36,345 bases of DNA from Hydrogenophaga sp. (GCA_011391495.1 JAABQK010000025.1:1-36345), one strand, 5' to 3'. Counted from the stretch's first letter, positions 14,188 to 25,134 are shown. Notes: generated by a model not told the origin, from the sequence alone. Translations and numbers: made by a program.

Positions 14188-14667
14188 ATGAGCAAAAGAA
14201 GCATTGAAATCCTCGTCGGTCTGTTTGTTGCCCTGGGAGCGCTGGGCTTGCTGTTCCTGGCCCTGAAGGCTGCCAACCTGGCCAGCTTCTCCAACGGTGG
14301 GGAAACCTACACGGTGCAGGCCCGGTTCGACAACATCGGGGGTCTGAAGTCGCGCGCTCCCGTGCGCTCGGCTGGCGTGAACGTCGGACGTGTGACCGGC
14401 GTGACCCTCGATCCGCAGACGTTCCAGGGGCTGGTGACGCTGGAGATCAGCAAGGGTGTGGCTTTTCCGAAGGATTCGTCGGCCAAGATCCTCACGGCTG
14501 GACTGCTGGGTGACCAGTACATCGGCATCGAGCCCGGCGGCGACGAAAAGAACCTGGCGGCAGGGGATGTGATCACCCAGACCCAGTCGGCCATGGTGCT
14601 GGAAAACCTGATCGGTCAGTTCCTGTTCAACAAGGCGGCGGACGGCGGCAACAGCGCGGCGCAGTGA
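14188..14667 (+). CDS. mlaD: Phospholipid transport MCE-domain protein MlaD
   Basis: A 159-residue inner-membrane-anchored protein with one N-terminal helix (SIEILVGLFVALGALGLLFL) and a single MCE domain. It is the periplasmic hexameric ring of the Mla complex. Conserved MCE features are YTVQARFDNIGGLKSRAPV, SAGVNVGRVTGVTLD and ILTAGLLGDQYIGIEPGG. The start at ATG 14188 (MSKRSIEI) fits; a GTG at 14173 in the same frame is a possible alternative. It is the fourth subunit type of the complex together with mlaF, mlaE and mlaB in this cluster. Confidence 0.96.
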   Translation: MSKRSIEILVGLFVALGALGLLFLALKAANLASFSNGGETYTVQARFDNIGGLKSRAPVRSAGVNVGRVTGVTLDPQTFQGLVTLEISKGVAFPKDSSAKILTAGLLGDQYIGIEPGGDEKNLAAGDVITQTQSAMVLENLIGQFLFNKAADGGNSAAQ

Positions 14668-14674
14668 TCCCGCT

Positions 14675-14699
14675 GCCGGGAGCTGCCTGACAGCCCGGC
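14675..14699 (+). other. Hairpin between mlaD and mlaA
   Basis: GCCGGG (14675-14680) pairs with CCCGGC (14694-14699), and an inner CTG/CAG pair continues the stem past a 2-nt bulge, leaving a 5-nt loop. No T-run follows. It could attenuate or process the mla transcript between mlaD and mlaA; the role is unproven. Confidence 0.4.
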
Positions 14700-14711
14700 G
14701 CGGTCGTCGAG

Positions 14712-14723
14712 TGAACCGGTTCA
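14712..14723 (+). promoter_or_regulatory. 12-bp perfect palindrome upstream of mlaA
   Basis: TGAACCGGTTCA reads the same on both strands and lies 38 bp before the mlaA ATG, just before CACAAT (14727-14732), which could serve as a -10. The layout is what an operator for a dimeric regulator would look like. No regulator is identified. Confidence 0.35.
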
Positions 14724-14761
14724 ATCCACAATAAAGGGTGCACAACCCAGGGGGTGCCAAG

Positions 14762-15514
14762 ATGTCCATACTGTCCATTCGATCGTTTGCCTGGAAGGGT
14801 GTCGGCATGGCGCTGGTGGCGGCCGTCCTGGCGGGCTGTGCCAGCGGGCCTGGCGCCAATCCGAAGGATCCGCTGGAGCCCTTCAACCGCAACATGTCGG
14901 AGTTCAACGACACGGTCGACAAGGCGGTGCTCAAGCCGGTGGCCACCGTGTACAGCAATGTGGCGCCGGATCTGGTGCGCACGGGTGTGAGCAACTTTTT
15001 CTCGAACCTGGGCGATGTGTGGTCGTTCATCAATGCCACGCTGCAATTGCGCCCGCTGGAAGCGGCCGAGAACTTCATGCGTTTCAACGTGAACACGGTT
15101 TTTGGTCTGGGTGGCGTGCTGGACGTGGCGTCTGAAATGGGAATCGAGCGCACCCGGCTGGACTTTGGCCAGACCCTGGGTCGCTGGGGGGTTCCTTCCG
15201 GACCGTATCTGGTTTTGCCCATCTTCGGACCCTCGTCGTTCCGGGATGCAGCCGGTTTCACCGTGGAGGCGCGCGGGGACCTGGTGCAGGGCCTGGAGGA
15301 TGTGTCGCTGCGCAATTCGCTCTATGCGCTGCGCGCAGTGGAAACGCGAGCCAACCTGCTGCGGGCGAGCTCCATGCTCGAAGGTGCCGCGCTGGACCGG
15401 TACAGCTTCACCCGTGACGTGTACCTGCAGCGGCGGCAGAGTCAGGTCGAAGACCTGATTGACAAGGGCATTGGCGTGCGCAATGGCACGCAAGATACAG
15501 AAAACAGCAAATGA
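14762..15514 (+). CDS. mlaA: Outer-membrane lipoprotein MlaA (VacJ)
   Basis: A 250-residue lipoprotein that removes mislocalised phospholipids from the outer leaflet of the outer membrane and passes them to MlaC. The signal peptide ends in a lipobox (VLAGC, Cys at about residue 24). The VacJ family core is clear: DPLEPFNRNMSEFNDTVDKA, SNFFSNLGDVWSFINATLQ, RFNVNTVFGLGGVLDVASE, DFGQTLGRWGVPSGPYLVLP and FGPSSFRDAAG. ATG 14762 is preceded by a G-rich SD (AGGGGG); a GTG at 14738 is a less likely start. In E. coli mlaA is remote from mlaFEDCB; here it sits between mlaD and mlaC. Confidence 0.96.
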   Translation: MSILSIRSFAWKGVGMALVAAVLAGCASGPGANPKDPLEPFNRNMSEFNDTVDKAVLKPVATVYSNVAPDLVRTGVSNFFSNLGDVWSFINATLQLRPLEAAENFMRFNVNTVFGLGGVLDVASEMGIERTRLDFGQTLGRWGVPSGPYLVLPIFGPSSFRDAAGFTVEARGDLVQGLEDVSLRNSLYALRAVETRANLLRASSMLEGAALDRYSFTRDVYLQRRQSQVEDLIDKGIGVRNGTQDTENSK

Positions 15515-15615
15515 ACACGCGGCGGTTGGAACCCTGGGCCAACTGGTCCGCTCAAAACGCAGGTGTTGCGCAGCTTGGCTGTGCATTGGAAAGGGCCTTT
15601 GGCCCGGAAAGGCAA

Positions 15616-16251
15616 ATGATGTTGAAGCGACGTACCTGGCTCGGTGGCCTCATGGTTTCTGCGGCGGCCCTGCTGGGCTTGCCCGCGCACGCGACGGCGA
15701 CGGTCGAGGCTCCGGATGTGCTGGTCAAGCGCATTTCAGGCGAGGTGATGACCGCCGTCAAGGCCGATCCGGCGATCCAGGCGGGCGATGTCAACCGCAT
15801 CGTGGCCCTGGTGGACAGCAAGATCATGCCGAGCGTCAACTTTTCTCGCATGACCGCTTCCGCGGTCGGACGTTATTGGCGTCAGGCCACGCCCGAACAG
15901 CAAAAACAGCTGCAAGACGAGTTCAAGATCCTGCTGGTGCGCACCTACGCTGGTGCCTTGGGTGAAGTCAAGGACCAGACCGTTTCATTCCGCCCCCTGC
16001 GTGCCAAGCCCGAGGACACCGAGGTGGTGGTGCGCTCGGAGGTGCGTGGCCGGGGTGAGCCGATCCAGCTCGACTACCGGCTGGAAAAGACAGCCGATGG
16101 CTGGAAGATCTACGATCTGAACGTGCTCGGCGTCTGGCTGGTGGAAACCTACCGCACCCAGTTCGCGCAGGAAATCGGAACCAAGGGCATTGACGGCCTG
16201 ATCGCCACCCTGGTCCAGCGCAACAAGGGCAACACGGCCAAGGCCGGTTGA
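15616..16251 (+). CDS. mlaC: Periplasmic phospholipid carrier MlaC
   Basis: A soluble periplasmic lipid carrier that shuttles phospholipids between MlaA and MlaD. With ATG 15616 it has 211 residues, and an SD (GGAAAGG, 15607-15613) supports this start over the longer frame beginning at 15511. The signal sequence MMLKRRTWLGGLMVSAAALL carries a twin-arginine string (RRTWL, 5-9) and ends at AHA (residue 26), so export could be Tat- or Sec-dependent. The MlaC core is visible in VNFSRMTASAVGRYWRQATPE, DEFKILLVRTYAGAL and GWKIYDLNVLGVWLVETYR. The stop overlaps the TTG that precedes mlaB. Confidence 0.94.
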   Translation: MMLKRRTWLGGLMVSAAALLGLPAHATATVEAPDVLVKRISGEVMTAVKADPAIQAGDVNRIVALVDSKIMPSVNFSRMTASAVGRYWRQATPEQQKQLQDEFKILLVRTYAGALGEVKDQTVSFRPLRAKPEDTEVVVRSEVRGRGEPIQLDYRLEKTADGWKIYDLNVLGVWLVETYRTQFAQEIGTKGIDGLIATLVQRNKGNTAKAG

Positions 16252-16259
16252 GTCCGGCC

Positions 16260-16550
16260 ATGAGCAGCATGAAGCCGCTGGTCGCGTTCGCCCTGCCTGA
16301 GCAGCTCACGATGCAGGTTGCGGCACAGGCACTGGTGCAGTTGCGCGAGGGCCTGGCCCAGCAGCCCGGCCCGACGGTGGTGCTTGACGCCGAGGCCATG
16401 CGGGTATTCGACTCGTCGGCCGTGGCGGTGCTGCTGGAACTGCGGCGTGTCTTGCTGACCCAGGGCAAGACCCTCCAGCTGCACCACATCCCGCAGCGTC
16501 TGCAGGACTTGGTGTCACTCTATGGCGTGAGTGAGCTGCTGCCCGCTTAA
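16260..16550 (+). CDS. mlaB: STAS-domain protein MlaB
   Basis: A small cytoplasmic STAS-domain protein (96 residues from ATG 16260) that binds and stabilises MlaF in the Mla complex. The segment PTVVLDAEAMRVFDSSAVAV followed by LLELRRVL is the STAS core, with the DSSA motif where anti-sigma-antagonist relatives carry their regulatory serine. A TTG at 16248 overlapping the mlaC stop (TTGA) and an ATG at 16269 are alternative starts. Position immediately after mlaC matches the mlaFEDCB order known from E. coli. The stop codon TAA lies within a hairpin and a possible promoter for the next gene. Confidence 0.9.
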   Translation: MSSMKPLVAFALPEQLTMQVAAQALVQLREGLAQQPGPTVVLDAEAMRVFDSSAVAVLLELRRVLLTQGKTLQLHHIPQRLQDLVSLYGVSELLPA

Positions 16551-16568
16551 AATAGCGGGTTCACCCGC
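16542..16568 (+). promoter_or_regulatory. -10-like box inside two competing hairpins at the mlaB 3' end
   Basis: TAAAAT (16548-16553) overlaps the mlaB stop and resembles a -10 box, but no good -35 is seen. It forms the loop of the perfect hairpin CCCGCT/AGCGGG (16542-16559). GCGGGT (16555-16560) can alternatively pair with ACCCGC (16563-16568). The two folds exclude one another. It could separate the mla genes from the ABC exporter genes. Confidence 0.35.
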
Positions 16569-16620
16569 CGTCATCAGATGTCCTGCTCGCGGCCGGTGAC
16601 CTCCGTGGTCCCGCCTTTGC

Positions 16621-17550
16621 ATGCCTGCAGTCTCCTTCCAGAACGTTTCCAAGACCTTCCCCTCGGCGCGTGGCGATCTGCACGCGCTCAAGGGGGTTTC
16701 GTTTGATATCCAGCCGGGTGAATTCTTCGGTCTGCTGGGTCCGAACGGAGCGGGAAAGACCACCCTGATCAGCATCCTGGCCGGCCTGACCAGAGCCAGC
16801 AGTGGCCACGTGTTCGTGCATGGCAAAGACGTGCAGGCCGACTACCAGGCTGCGCGTCGCCAGCTCGGCGTGGTGCCGCAGGAGCTGGTGTTCGACCCGT
16901 TCTTCAACGTGCGGGAGGCCTTGCGTTTCCAGTCCGGCTATTTCGGCATCCGCCACAACGACGCCTGGATTGACGAGTTGCTCAGCGGCCTTGGTCTGGC
17001 CGACAAGGCAGGCGCCAACATGCGCCAGCTCTCCGGCGGCATGAAGCGCCGGGTGCTGATTGCGCAGGCGCTGGTGCACAAGCCGCCCGTGATCGTGCTG
17101 GACGAGCCCACCGCCGGGGTGGATGTGGAGCTGCGCCAGACCCTCTGGCAGTTCGTGTCCGATCTCAACAAACGCCTGGGTAGCACCGTCTTGCTGACCA
17201 CCCACTATCTTGAAGAGGCCGAGGCCCTGTGTGGTCGCATCGCCATGCTCAAGCAGGGCCAGGTGGTGGCGCTGGAAGCAACGTCCGAATTGCTGCGCCG
17301 GGCCTCGTCCAATGTGCTGCGCTTCAAGACCGAGCACACCTTGCCCGACGATCTTGCCGCCCTGGCCCGTGTCACCGGTCGCGTGGTGCAGTTGCCCGCA
17401 CACGATGCCGCGGAGGTGGAGCGCATCCTGGCGCGCGTGCGCGAATCGGGTGTGCTGGTGCAGGACATCGAGATTCGCAAGGCCGATCTCGAAGATGTTT
17501 TCATGGATTTGATGGGAAACGGGGTCAGCATCCAGGGAGTGGCGGCATGA
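16621..17550 (+). CDS. ABC exporter ATP-binding protein (YadG-like)
   Basis: A 309-residue ABC ATPase of the ABC-2 exporter type. Walker A is LLGPNGAGKTTLISILAGL, the signature LSGGMKRRVLIAQALVHKP, Walker B VIVLDEPTAGVDVE and the H-loop TTHYLEEAEALCG. An accessory domain of about 90 residues follows, as in drug- and polysaccharide-type exporters. It resembles E. coli YadG in shape. ATG 16621 gives a standard N-terminus (MPAVSFQNVSKTF); no clear SD precedes it. Its stop overlaps the permease start (ATGA), so the two proteins surely form one transporter. Substrate is unknown; the position between mla and ibaG-murA suggests, but does not show, an envelope role. Confidence 0.9.
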   Translation: MPAVSFQNVSKTFPSARGDLHALKGVSFDIQPGEFFGLLGPNGAGKTTLISILAGLTRASSGHVFVHGKDVQADYQAARRQLGVVPQELVFDPFFNVREALRFQSGYFGIRHNDAWIDELLSGLGLADKAGANMRQLSGGMKRRVLIAQALVHKPPVIVLDEPTAGVDVELRQTLWQFVSDLNKRLGSTVLLTTHYLEEAEALCGRIAMLKQGQVVALEATSELLRRASSNVLRFKTEHTLPDDLAALARVTGRVVQLPAHDAAEVERILARVRESGVLVQDIEIRKADLEDVFMDLMGNGVSIQGVAA

Positions 17551-18302
17551 ACGGCTGGCAAGCCCTTTTCTACAAGGAAGTCCTGCGTTTCTGGAAGGTC
17601 GGGTTCCAGACCGTGGCCGCACCGGTGATCACGGCCATCCTGTACCTGATGATCTTCGGCCACGTGCTGGAGGACCGTGTTCAGGTCTACGAATCGGTGA
17701 GTTACACCGCCTTCCTGTTGCCCGGCCTTGTCATGATGAGCGTGTTGCAGAACGCCTTTGCCAACAGCAGTTCCTCCCTGATCCAGAGCAAGGTCATGGG
17801 CAATCTGGTGTTTCTGCTGCTCACGCCACTGTCGCACCGTGCCTGGTTCGTGGCCTACGTCGGGTCGTCGGTGGTTCGCGGTCTGGCCGTGGGTACCGGC
17901 GTGATGCTGGCGACCTGGTGGTTTGCCCAGCCGTCGCTGGTGGCACCGCTGTGGATCCTGGCCTTCGCGGTGATGGGGGCTGCGCTGCTGGGCGCGCTCG
18001 GCCTGATCGCCGGGCTGTGGGCTGAAAAATTCGACCAGATGGCGGCCTTCCAGAACTTCATCATCATGCCCATGACCTTCCTCTCGGGCGTGTTCTACTC
18101 GATCCATTCCCTGCCCGATTTCTGGCAGCAGGTGAGCCACCTGAACCCGTTCTTCTACATGATTGACGGTTTTCGCTATGGCTTTTTTGGCGTCAGCGAC
18201 GTGTCGCCCTGGCTGAGCCTGGCCCTGGTCTCTGGTGCACTCGCCCTGGTCAGCGCGGTAGCGCTGCACCTGCTGCGCATTGGCTACAAAATCCGGCATT
18301 GA
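17547..18302 (+). CDS. ABC-2 type transporter permease (YadH-like)
   Basis: A 251-residue inner-membrane permease with about six hydrophobic segments, an ABC-2 family member. It starts with the amphipathic MNGWQALFYKEVLRFWKV segment typical of this family. The C-terminal signature region includes PMTFLSGVFYSIHSLPDFW and HLNPFFYMIDGFRYGFFG, which match the ABC-2 motif seen in YadH/NodJ-like proteins. ATG 17547 overlaps the stop codon of the ATPase gene; a longer frame from 17229 lies within that gene. It ends 14 bp before ibaG. Substrate is not known. Confidence 0.92.
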   Translation: MNGWQALFYKEVLRFWKVGFQTVAAPVITAILYLMIFGHVLEDRVQVYESVSYTAFLLPGLVMMSVLQNAFANSSSSLIQSKVMGNLVFLLLTPLSHRAWFVAYVGSSVVRGLAVGTGVMLATWWFAQPSLVAPLWILAFAVMGAALLGALGLIAGLWAEKFDQMAAFQNFIIMPMTFLSGVFYSIHSLPDFWQQVSHLNPFFYMIDGFRYGFFGVSDVSPWLSLALVSGALALVSAVALHLLRIGYKIRH

Positions 18303-18316
18303 CCCGGCTGATATGC

Positions 18317-18553
18317 ATGACCGCTGAACAACTGCACCAACTGATCGCCGCAGGCCTGTCCTGTGAGCACCTCGAAGTCACCGGAGACGGCCGCCACTGG
18401 GCTGCCGTGGTCGTGTCGCCCGAATTTGAGGGCATGCGCCCCATCGCGCGCCACAAGCGCGTGTACGCCACGCTCGGCCCGCGCATCCAGAACGACGAGG
18501 TGCACGCCCTGTCGATGAAGACCTTCACGCCCGCCGAATGGGCCAAGCAGTGA
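18317..18553 (+). CDS. ibaG: BolA-family protein IbaG
   Basis: A 78-residue BolA-like protein. BolA/IbaG proteins partner with monothiol glutaredoxins to handle [2Fe-2S] clusters in the cytoplasm. The helix-turn-like BolA fold is suggested by HLEVTGDGRHWAAVVVSPEF, and the conserved segment RPIARHKRVYATLG carries the cluster-ligand histidine position of the family. ATG 18317 is preferred to the TTG at 18299 that overlaps the permease stop. The order mlaB ... ibaG-murA is also seen in E. coli (mlaB-ibaG-murA), here with the ABC exporter pair inserted. Confidence 0.92.
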   Translation: MTAEQLHQLIAAGLSCEHLEVTGDGRHWAAVVVSPEFEGMRPIARHKRVYATLGPRIQNDEVHALSMKTFTPAEWAKQ

Positions 18554-18575
18554 CCACCCTGCGCCGCGACCCCCA

Positions 18576-18646
18576 GCCCCCCGGGGGGCAACACCTGCAG
18601 CCCGGCGAAGCCGGTTCTGCGGTGAGCTTGCTCCGAGCATCGCTCG
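18576..18646. repeat. Palindrome-rich spacer between ibaG and murA
   Basis: The 138-bp spacer holds a 14-bp perfect palindrome (GCCCCCCGGGGGGC, 18576-18589), a hairpin CCGGC-GAA-GCCGG (18602-18614), GAGC-TT-GCTC (18624-18633) and CGAGC-ATC-GCTCG (18634-18646). This array of small inverted repeats is non-coding and looks like a dispersed intergenic element. Whether it recurs in the genome cannot be seen from this window. Confidence 0.5.
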
Positions 18647-18691
18647 CGAACAAGGCGTGGGTTGCCGTCAACAACAGAAAGACAAATTTCC

Positions 18692-19968
<1,277 letters not shown>

Positions 19969-19972
<4 letters not shown>

Positions 19973-20618
19973 TCACACTCGCCCTCTCCAAAGGTCGCAT
20001 CTTCGACGAGACCCTGCCGCTGCTCGCGGCTGCTGGCATCGAGGTGCTGGAAGACCCGGAAAAGTCCCGCAAGCTCATCTTGCCGACCAACCAGCCCGGC
20101 ATTCGCGTGGTGATGGTGCGCGCCACCGATGTGCCGACCTATGTGGAATACGGCGGTGCCGACCTGGGAGTGACCGGGAAGGACACGCTAATCGAACACG
20201 GCGGCCAGGGCCTGTACCAGCCCCTGGACCTGAAGATCGCCGCCTGCCGCATGAGCGTCGCGGTGCGTGCCGACTTCGATTACGCGAGTGCTGTGCGTCA
20301 GGGATCGCGCCTGAAGGTCGCCACCAAATACACGGCGATCGCGCGCGAGTTCTTCGCCAGCAAGGGCGTGCACGTGGACTTGATCAAGCTCTATGGCAGC
20401 ATGGAACTGGCCCCGCTCACCGGCCTGGCCGACGCCATCGTGGACCTGGTGTCCACCGGCAATACGCTCAAGGCCAACCAGCTGGTCGAGGTCGAGCGCA
20501 TCATGGACATCAGCTCGCGCCTGGTGATCAACCAGGCCGCGCTCAAGCTCAAGCAGGCCGCCATTCGCCCGATCATCGACGCCTTCTCCAACGCCATCGA
20601 AAGAAACACGGTTCCGTC

Positions 20619-20622
<4 letters not shown>
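19969..20622 (+). CDS. hisG: ATP phosphoribosyltransferase, short form catalytic subunit
   Basis: HisG joins ATP and PRPP in the first, feedback-controlled step of histidine synthesis. At 217 residues it lacks the C-terminal regulatory domain of the long (about 290-300) form, so it belongs to the short family that needs HisZ as a regulatory partner. hisZ is not in this window. The PRPP-binding loop is [15 protein letters not shown], and the N-terminal [15 protein letters not shown] and [12 protein letters not shown] blocks are conserved. ATG 19969 overlaps the murA stop, and its own TGA overlaps hisD, continuing a chain of 4-nt overlaps. Confidence 0.97.
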
Positions 20623-21958
<1,336 letters not shown>

Positions 21959-21962
<4 letters not shown>

Positions 21963-23056
21963 CCGACCACACCATGAACCCGCTGCGCTTCATCCGCCAG
22001 GACATCCAGTCCATGCATGCCTACGCGATCCAGGATTCGGCCGGCATGGTCAAGCTGGACGCGATGGAGAATCCGTTCTCCCTGTCCTCCGAACTGCAGG
22101 CCCATCTGGGCGCCCGGCTGGGTGCCGTGGCGATCAACCGCTACCCCGGTGCCCGCATCGACGACCTGAAGCAGGCCCTGGCCCGCTACGTGGACCTGCC
22201 CGAAGGCCATGGCCTGATGCTGGGCAACGGCTCGGACGAGCTGATCTCCCTGCTGGCGATGGCCTGCGACGTGCCCGGTGCATCGATCCTGGCACCGATG
22301 CCCGGTTTCGTCATGTACGCCATGGGCGCGCAGCTGCAGGGCCTGGCCTTCCATGGTGTGCCGCTCACGGCCAGTTTTGAACTGGACGAGGCCGCCATGC
22401 TGGCCGCACTGCGCGAGCACCAGCCGGCCATCACCTACATCGCCTACCCGAACAACCCGACCGCCAACCTGTGGGACGCTGCGGTGATCCGGCGCCTGAT
22501 CACCGAGGCCGCCACGTTCGGCGGGCTGGTGGTGATGGACGAGGCCTACCAGCCGTTTTCCAGCCGTACCTGGCTCGACGAGATCCGTGCCAACCCGGCG
22601 GCGAACGCCAACGTGCTGCTCATGCGCACGCTCTCCAAGTTCGGCCTCGCCGGCGTGCGCCTGGGTTACATGCTCGGTCCGCAGGCGCTGGTGCACGAGG
22701 TGGACAAGCTGCGCCCGCCCTACAACGTGAGCGTGCTCAATGCCGAATGCGCGTTGTTCGCGCTGGAACACGCCGATGTGTTCGCACTGCAGGCCGCACT
22801 GGTCCGCGAGCAGCGGGCCGTGCTGATCGACGCGCTGGCCCGGATGCCGGGCGTGACCCCGTTCCCGAGCGACGCCAACATGGTGCTGGCGCGTGTGCCC
22901 GATGCACAACGCTGCTTCGACGGCCTGAAGGCGCGCGGCATTCTGGTCAAGAATGTTTCTAAAATGCATCCACTGCTGGCCAATTGCCTGCGCCTCACGG
23001 TGGGAACGCCTGCCGAGACCGCTCAACTGATCAGCGCCCTGCAACAAGCCCTATGA
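21959..23056 (+). CDS. hisC: Histidinol-phosphate aminotransferase
   Basis: A PLP-dependent class-I/II aminotransferase (365 residues) that converts imidazole acetol phosphate and glutamate to histidinol phosphate. The motif [10 protein letters not shown] near the N-terminus, [32 protein letters not shown] and the PLP-lysine site [16 protein letters not shown] are all present. ATG 21959 overlaps the hisD stop; a much longer frame from 20696 reads through hisD out of frame and is not the gene. The stop overlaps the hisB start. Confidence 0.97.
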
Positions 23057-23682
23057 CCGCCCCCTCTCCTGTGATTTCCGTTTCCTCTGCCGCCGACCGC
23101 GTGGCCGACGTCCAGCGCAACACCGCGGAAACGCAGATCAGCGTGCGCATCAACCTTGACGGGGCGGGCTCGGCGAAGCTGTCCACCGGTATCGGTTTCT
23201 TCGACCACATGCTCGACCAGATCGCCCGCCACGGGCTGATCGATCTGGACATCCAGGCCCAGGGCGACCTGCACATCGACGGTCATCACACGGTGGAAGA
23301 CGTGGGCATCACGCTCGGCCAGGCCTTTGCCAAGGCCGTGGGCGACAAGAAAGGCATCCGCCGGTACGGCCACGCCTATGTGCCGCTGGACGAAGCCTTG
23401 TCGCGCGTGGTGGTGGACTTTTCGGGCCGTCCCGGCCTGCACATGCGCGTCCCGTTCAAGAGCGGCATGGTCGGCGGTTTCGACACGCAGCTCGCCTTCG
23501 AGTTTTTTCAGGGCTTCGTCAACCACGCCGGCGTGACGCTGCACATCGACAACCTGCACGGCGAGAACGCCCACCACCAGGCCGAGACCGTTTTCAAGGC
23601 GTTTGCCCGCGCGCTGCGCATGGCGCTGGAGCGCGACGTGCGCCTGGGTGACGTGATTCCCTCGACCAAGGGCTCGCTCTGA
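23053..23682 (+). CDS. hisB: Imidazoleglycerol-phosphate dehydratase
   Basis: A 209-residue monofunctional HisB that dehydrates imidazole glycerol phosphate; it is not fused to a histidinol-phosphatase domain as in enterobacteria, so that phosphatase must be encoded elsewhere. The Mn-binding repeats are visible as [29 protein letters not shown] and [16 protein letters not shown]. The first 20 or so residues are a variable extension. ATG 23053 overlaps the hisC stop. hisH follows after 22 bp. Confidence 0.97.
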   Translation: MTAPSPVISVSSAADRVADVQRNTAETQISVRINLDGAGSAKLSTGIGFFDHMLDQIARHGLIDLDIQAQGDLHIDGHHTVEDVGITLGQAFAKAVGDKKGIRRYGHAYVPLDEALSRVVVDFSGRPGLHMRVPFKSGMVGGFDTQLAFEFFQGFVNHAGVTLHIDNLHGENAHHQAETVFKAFARALRMALERDVRLGDVIPSTKGSL

Positions 23683-23704
23683 GTTTTTCTTCTCCCCCGT
23701 TCCG

Positions 23705-24367
23705 ATGAAACCCAAGACAGTCGCCGTGGTGGACTACGGCAGCGGCAATCTGCGCTCGGTGTCGCAGGCCGTGGTGCATGTGGCGCGCGCCGCCGAGGTG
23801 GAGGTGCTGGTCACGTCCCGTGCACAGGACGTGCTGGATGCCGACCGTGTGGTGTTGCCCGGTCAGGGCCACATGGGCGACTGCATGCGTGAACTAGCCG
23901 CCTCAGGCCTGCTGGATGCGGTGTTGCACGCGGCGGAAAACAAACCCCTGTTCGGTGTTTGTGTCGGCATGCAGATGTTGCTGGATCGCAGCGAAGAGGG
24001 CCCCACCGACGGTCTGGGCCTGATTCCCGGCGACGTGGTGCGATTCCGACTCGAAGGCCGCCTGCAGGCCGATGGCAGCCGGTTCAAGGTACCGCAGATG
24101 GGGTGGAACCAGGTGTTCCATGACCTGGGTCGCGGCTCCGCTCATCCCGTGTGGGCAGGCATTGACGAAGGTGCGTACTTCTATTTCGTGCACAGCTATT
24201 ACGCCCGGCCGACCAATCCGCAGCACTGCGTGGGCGAGGCCGACTACGGCGGACGCTTTGCCGCTGCGATCGCCCGCGATAACATTTTTGCCACCCAGTT
24301 TCACCCCGAAAAGAGCGCCGATCAGGGGCTGGCGCTCTACCGCAACTTCCTCCACTGGAATCCCTGA
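23705..24367 (+). CDS. hisH: Imidazole glycerol phosphate synthase, glutaminase subunit
   Basis: The 220-residue glutaminase subunit supplies ammonia to HisF. It is a class-I glutamine amidotransferase: oxyanion and nucleophile region [17 protein letters not shown] (catalytic Cys) and the C-terminal [14 protein letters not shown] with His and Glu of the triad. The N-terminus [14 protein letters not shown] is characteristic of HisH. It is separated from hisA by 26 bp, and hisF lies one gene further on, the common hisH-hisA-hisF order. Confidence 0.98.
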   Translation: MKPKTVAVVDYGSGNLRSVSQAVVHVARAAEVEVLVTSRAQDVLDADRVVLPGQGHMGDCMRELAASGLLDAVLHAAENKPLFGVCVGMQMLLDRSEEGPTDGLGLIPGDVVRFRLEGRLQADGSRFKVPQMGWNQVFHDLGRGSAHPVWAGIDEGAYFYFVHSYYARPTNPQHCVGEADYGGRFAAAIARDNIFATQFHPEKSADQGLALYRNFLHWNP

Positions 24368-24393
24368 GTCCATCCGCATCCATAGCCACCATC

Positions 24394-25134
24394 ATGTTGC
24401 TGATTCCCGCCATTGATCTCAAAGACGGCCAGTGCGTTCGCCTCAAGCAGGGCGACATGGACCAATCCACGGTGTTCGGTGAAGATCCGGCGGCCATGGC
24501 CCGCAGCTGGGTCAACAAGGGCGCGCGCCGCGTGCACCTGGTGGACCTCAATGGCGCATTCGCCGGCAAGCCGAAGAACGAGCAGGCCATCCGCGCCATC
24601 CTGAAGGAAGTGGGCTCCGAGGTGGACGTGCAGCTCGGCGGTGGCATCCGCGATCTGGACACCATTGAGCGTTATCTCGACGCCGGCCTGCGCTACGTGA
24701 TCATCGGCACCGCTGCGGTGAAGAACCCCGGTTTCCTGCAGGACGCCTGCACCGCATTCGGTGGTCACATCATCGTGGGCCTGGACGCCAAGGACGGCAA
24801 GGTCGCCACCGACGGCTGGAGCAAGCTCACCGGCCATGAGGTGGTGGACCTGGGCAAGAAATTTGAAGACTACGGCGTCGAATCCATCATCTACACCGAC
24901 ATCGGTCGTGACGGCATGCTCTCGGGCATCAACATCGAAGCCACCGTCAAGCTGGCGCAGGCCTTGTCCATTCCCGTGATCGCCTCGGGTGGGTTGTCGA
25001 ACATGGACGACATCCGCGGCTTGTGTGCGGTGGAAGACGAAGGTGTCGAAGGCGTGATCTGCGGCCGCTCCATTTACAGCGGTGATCTGGATTTCGAGGC
25101 GGCACAGCAGTTGGCCGACGAGCTCAACGGATGA
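24394..25134 (+). CDS. hisA: ProFAR isomerase (phosphoribosylformimino-AICAR-P isomerase)
   Basis: A 246-residue (beta-alpha)8-barrel enzyme that opens the ribose ring of ProFAR. Catalytic aspartates sit in [18 protein letters not shown] (first strand) and [12 protein letters not shown] (fifth strand). Phosphate-binding glycines appear in [10 protein letters not shown] and [11 protein letters not shown]. The start at ATG 24394 gives the family N-terminus MLLIPAIDL. It is followed by a 99-bp spacer with a hairpin before hisF, unusual in an otherwise tight operon. Confidence 0.98.
   Translation: MLLIPAIDLKDGQCVRLKQGDMDQSTVFGEDPAAMARSWVNKGARRVHLVDLNGAFAGKPKNEQAIRAILKEVGSEVDVQLGGGIRDLDTIERYLDAGLRYVIIGTAAVKNPGFLQDACTAFGGHIIVGLDAKDGKVATDGWSKLTGHEVVDLGKKFEDYGVESIIYTDIGRDGMLSGINIEATVKLAQALSIPVIASGGLSNMDDIRGLCAVEDEGVEGVICGRSIYSGDLDFEAAQQLADELNG

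Noticed and set aside
13726..15315. 529-codon minus-strand frame opposite mlaE, mlaD and mlaA
   Set aside because: It is antisense to three well-supported mla genes and has low-complexity shadow composition.
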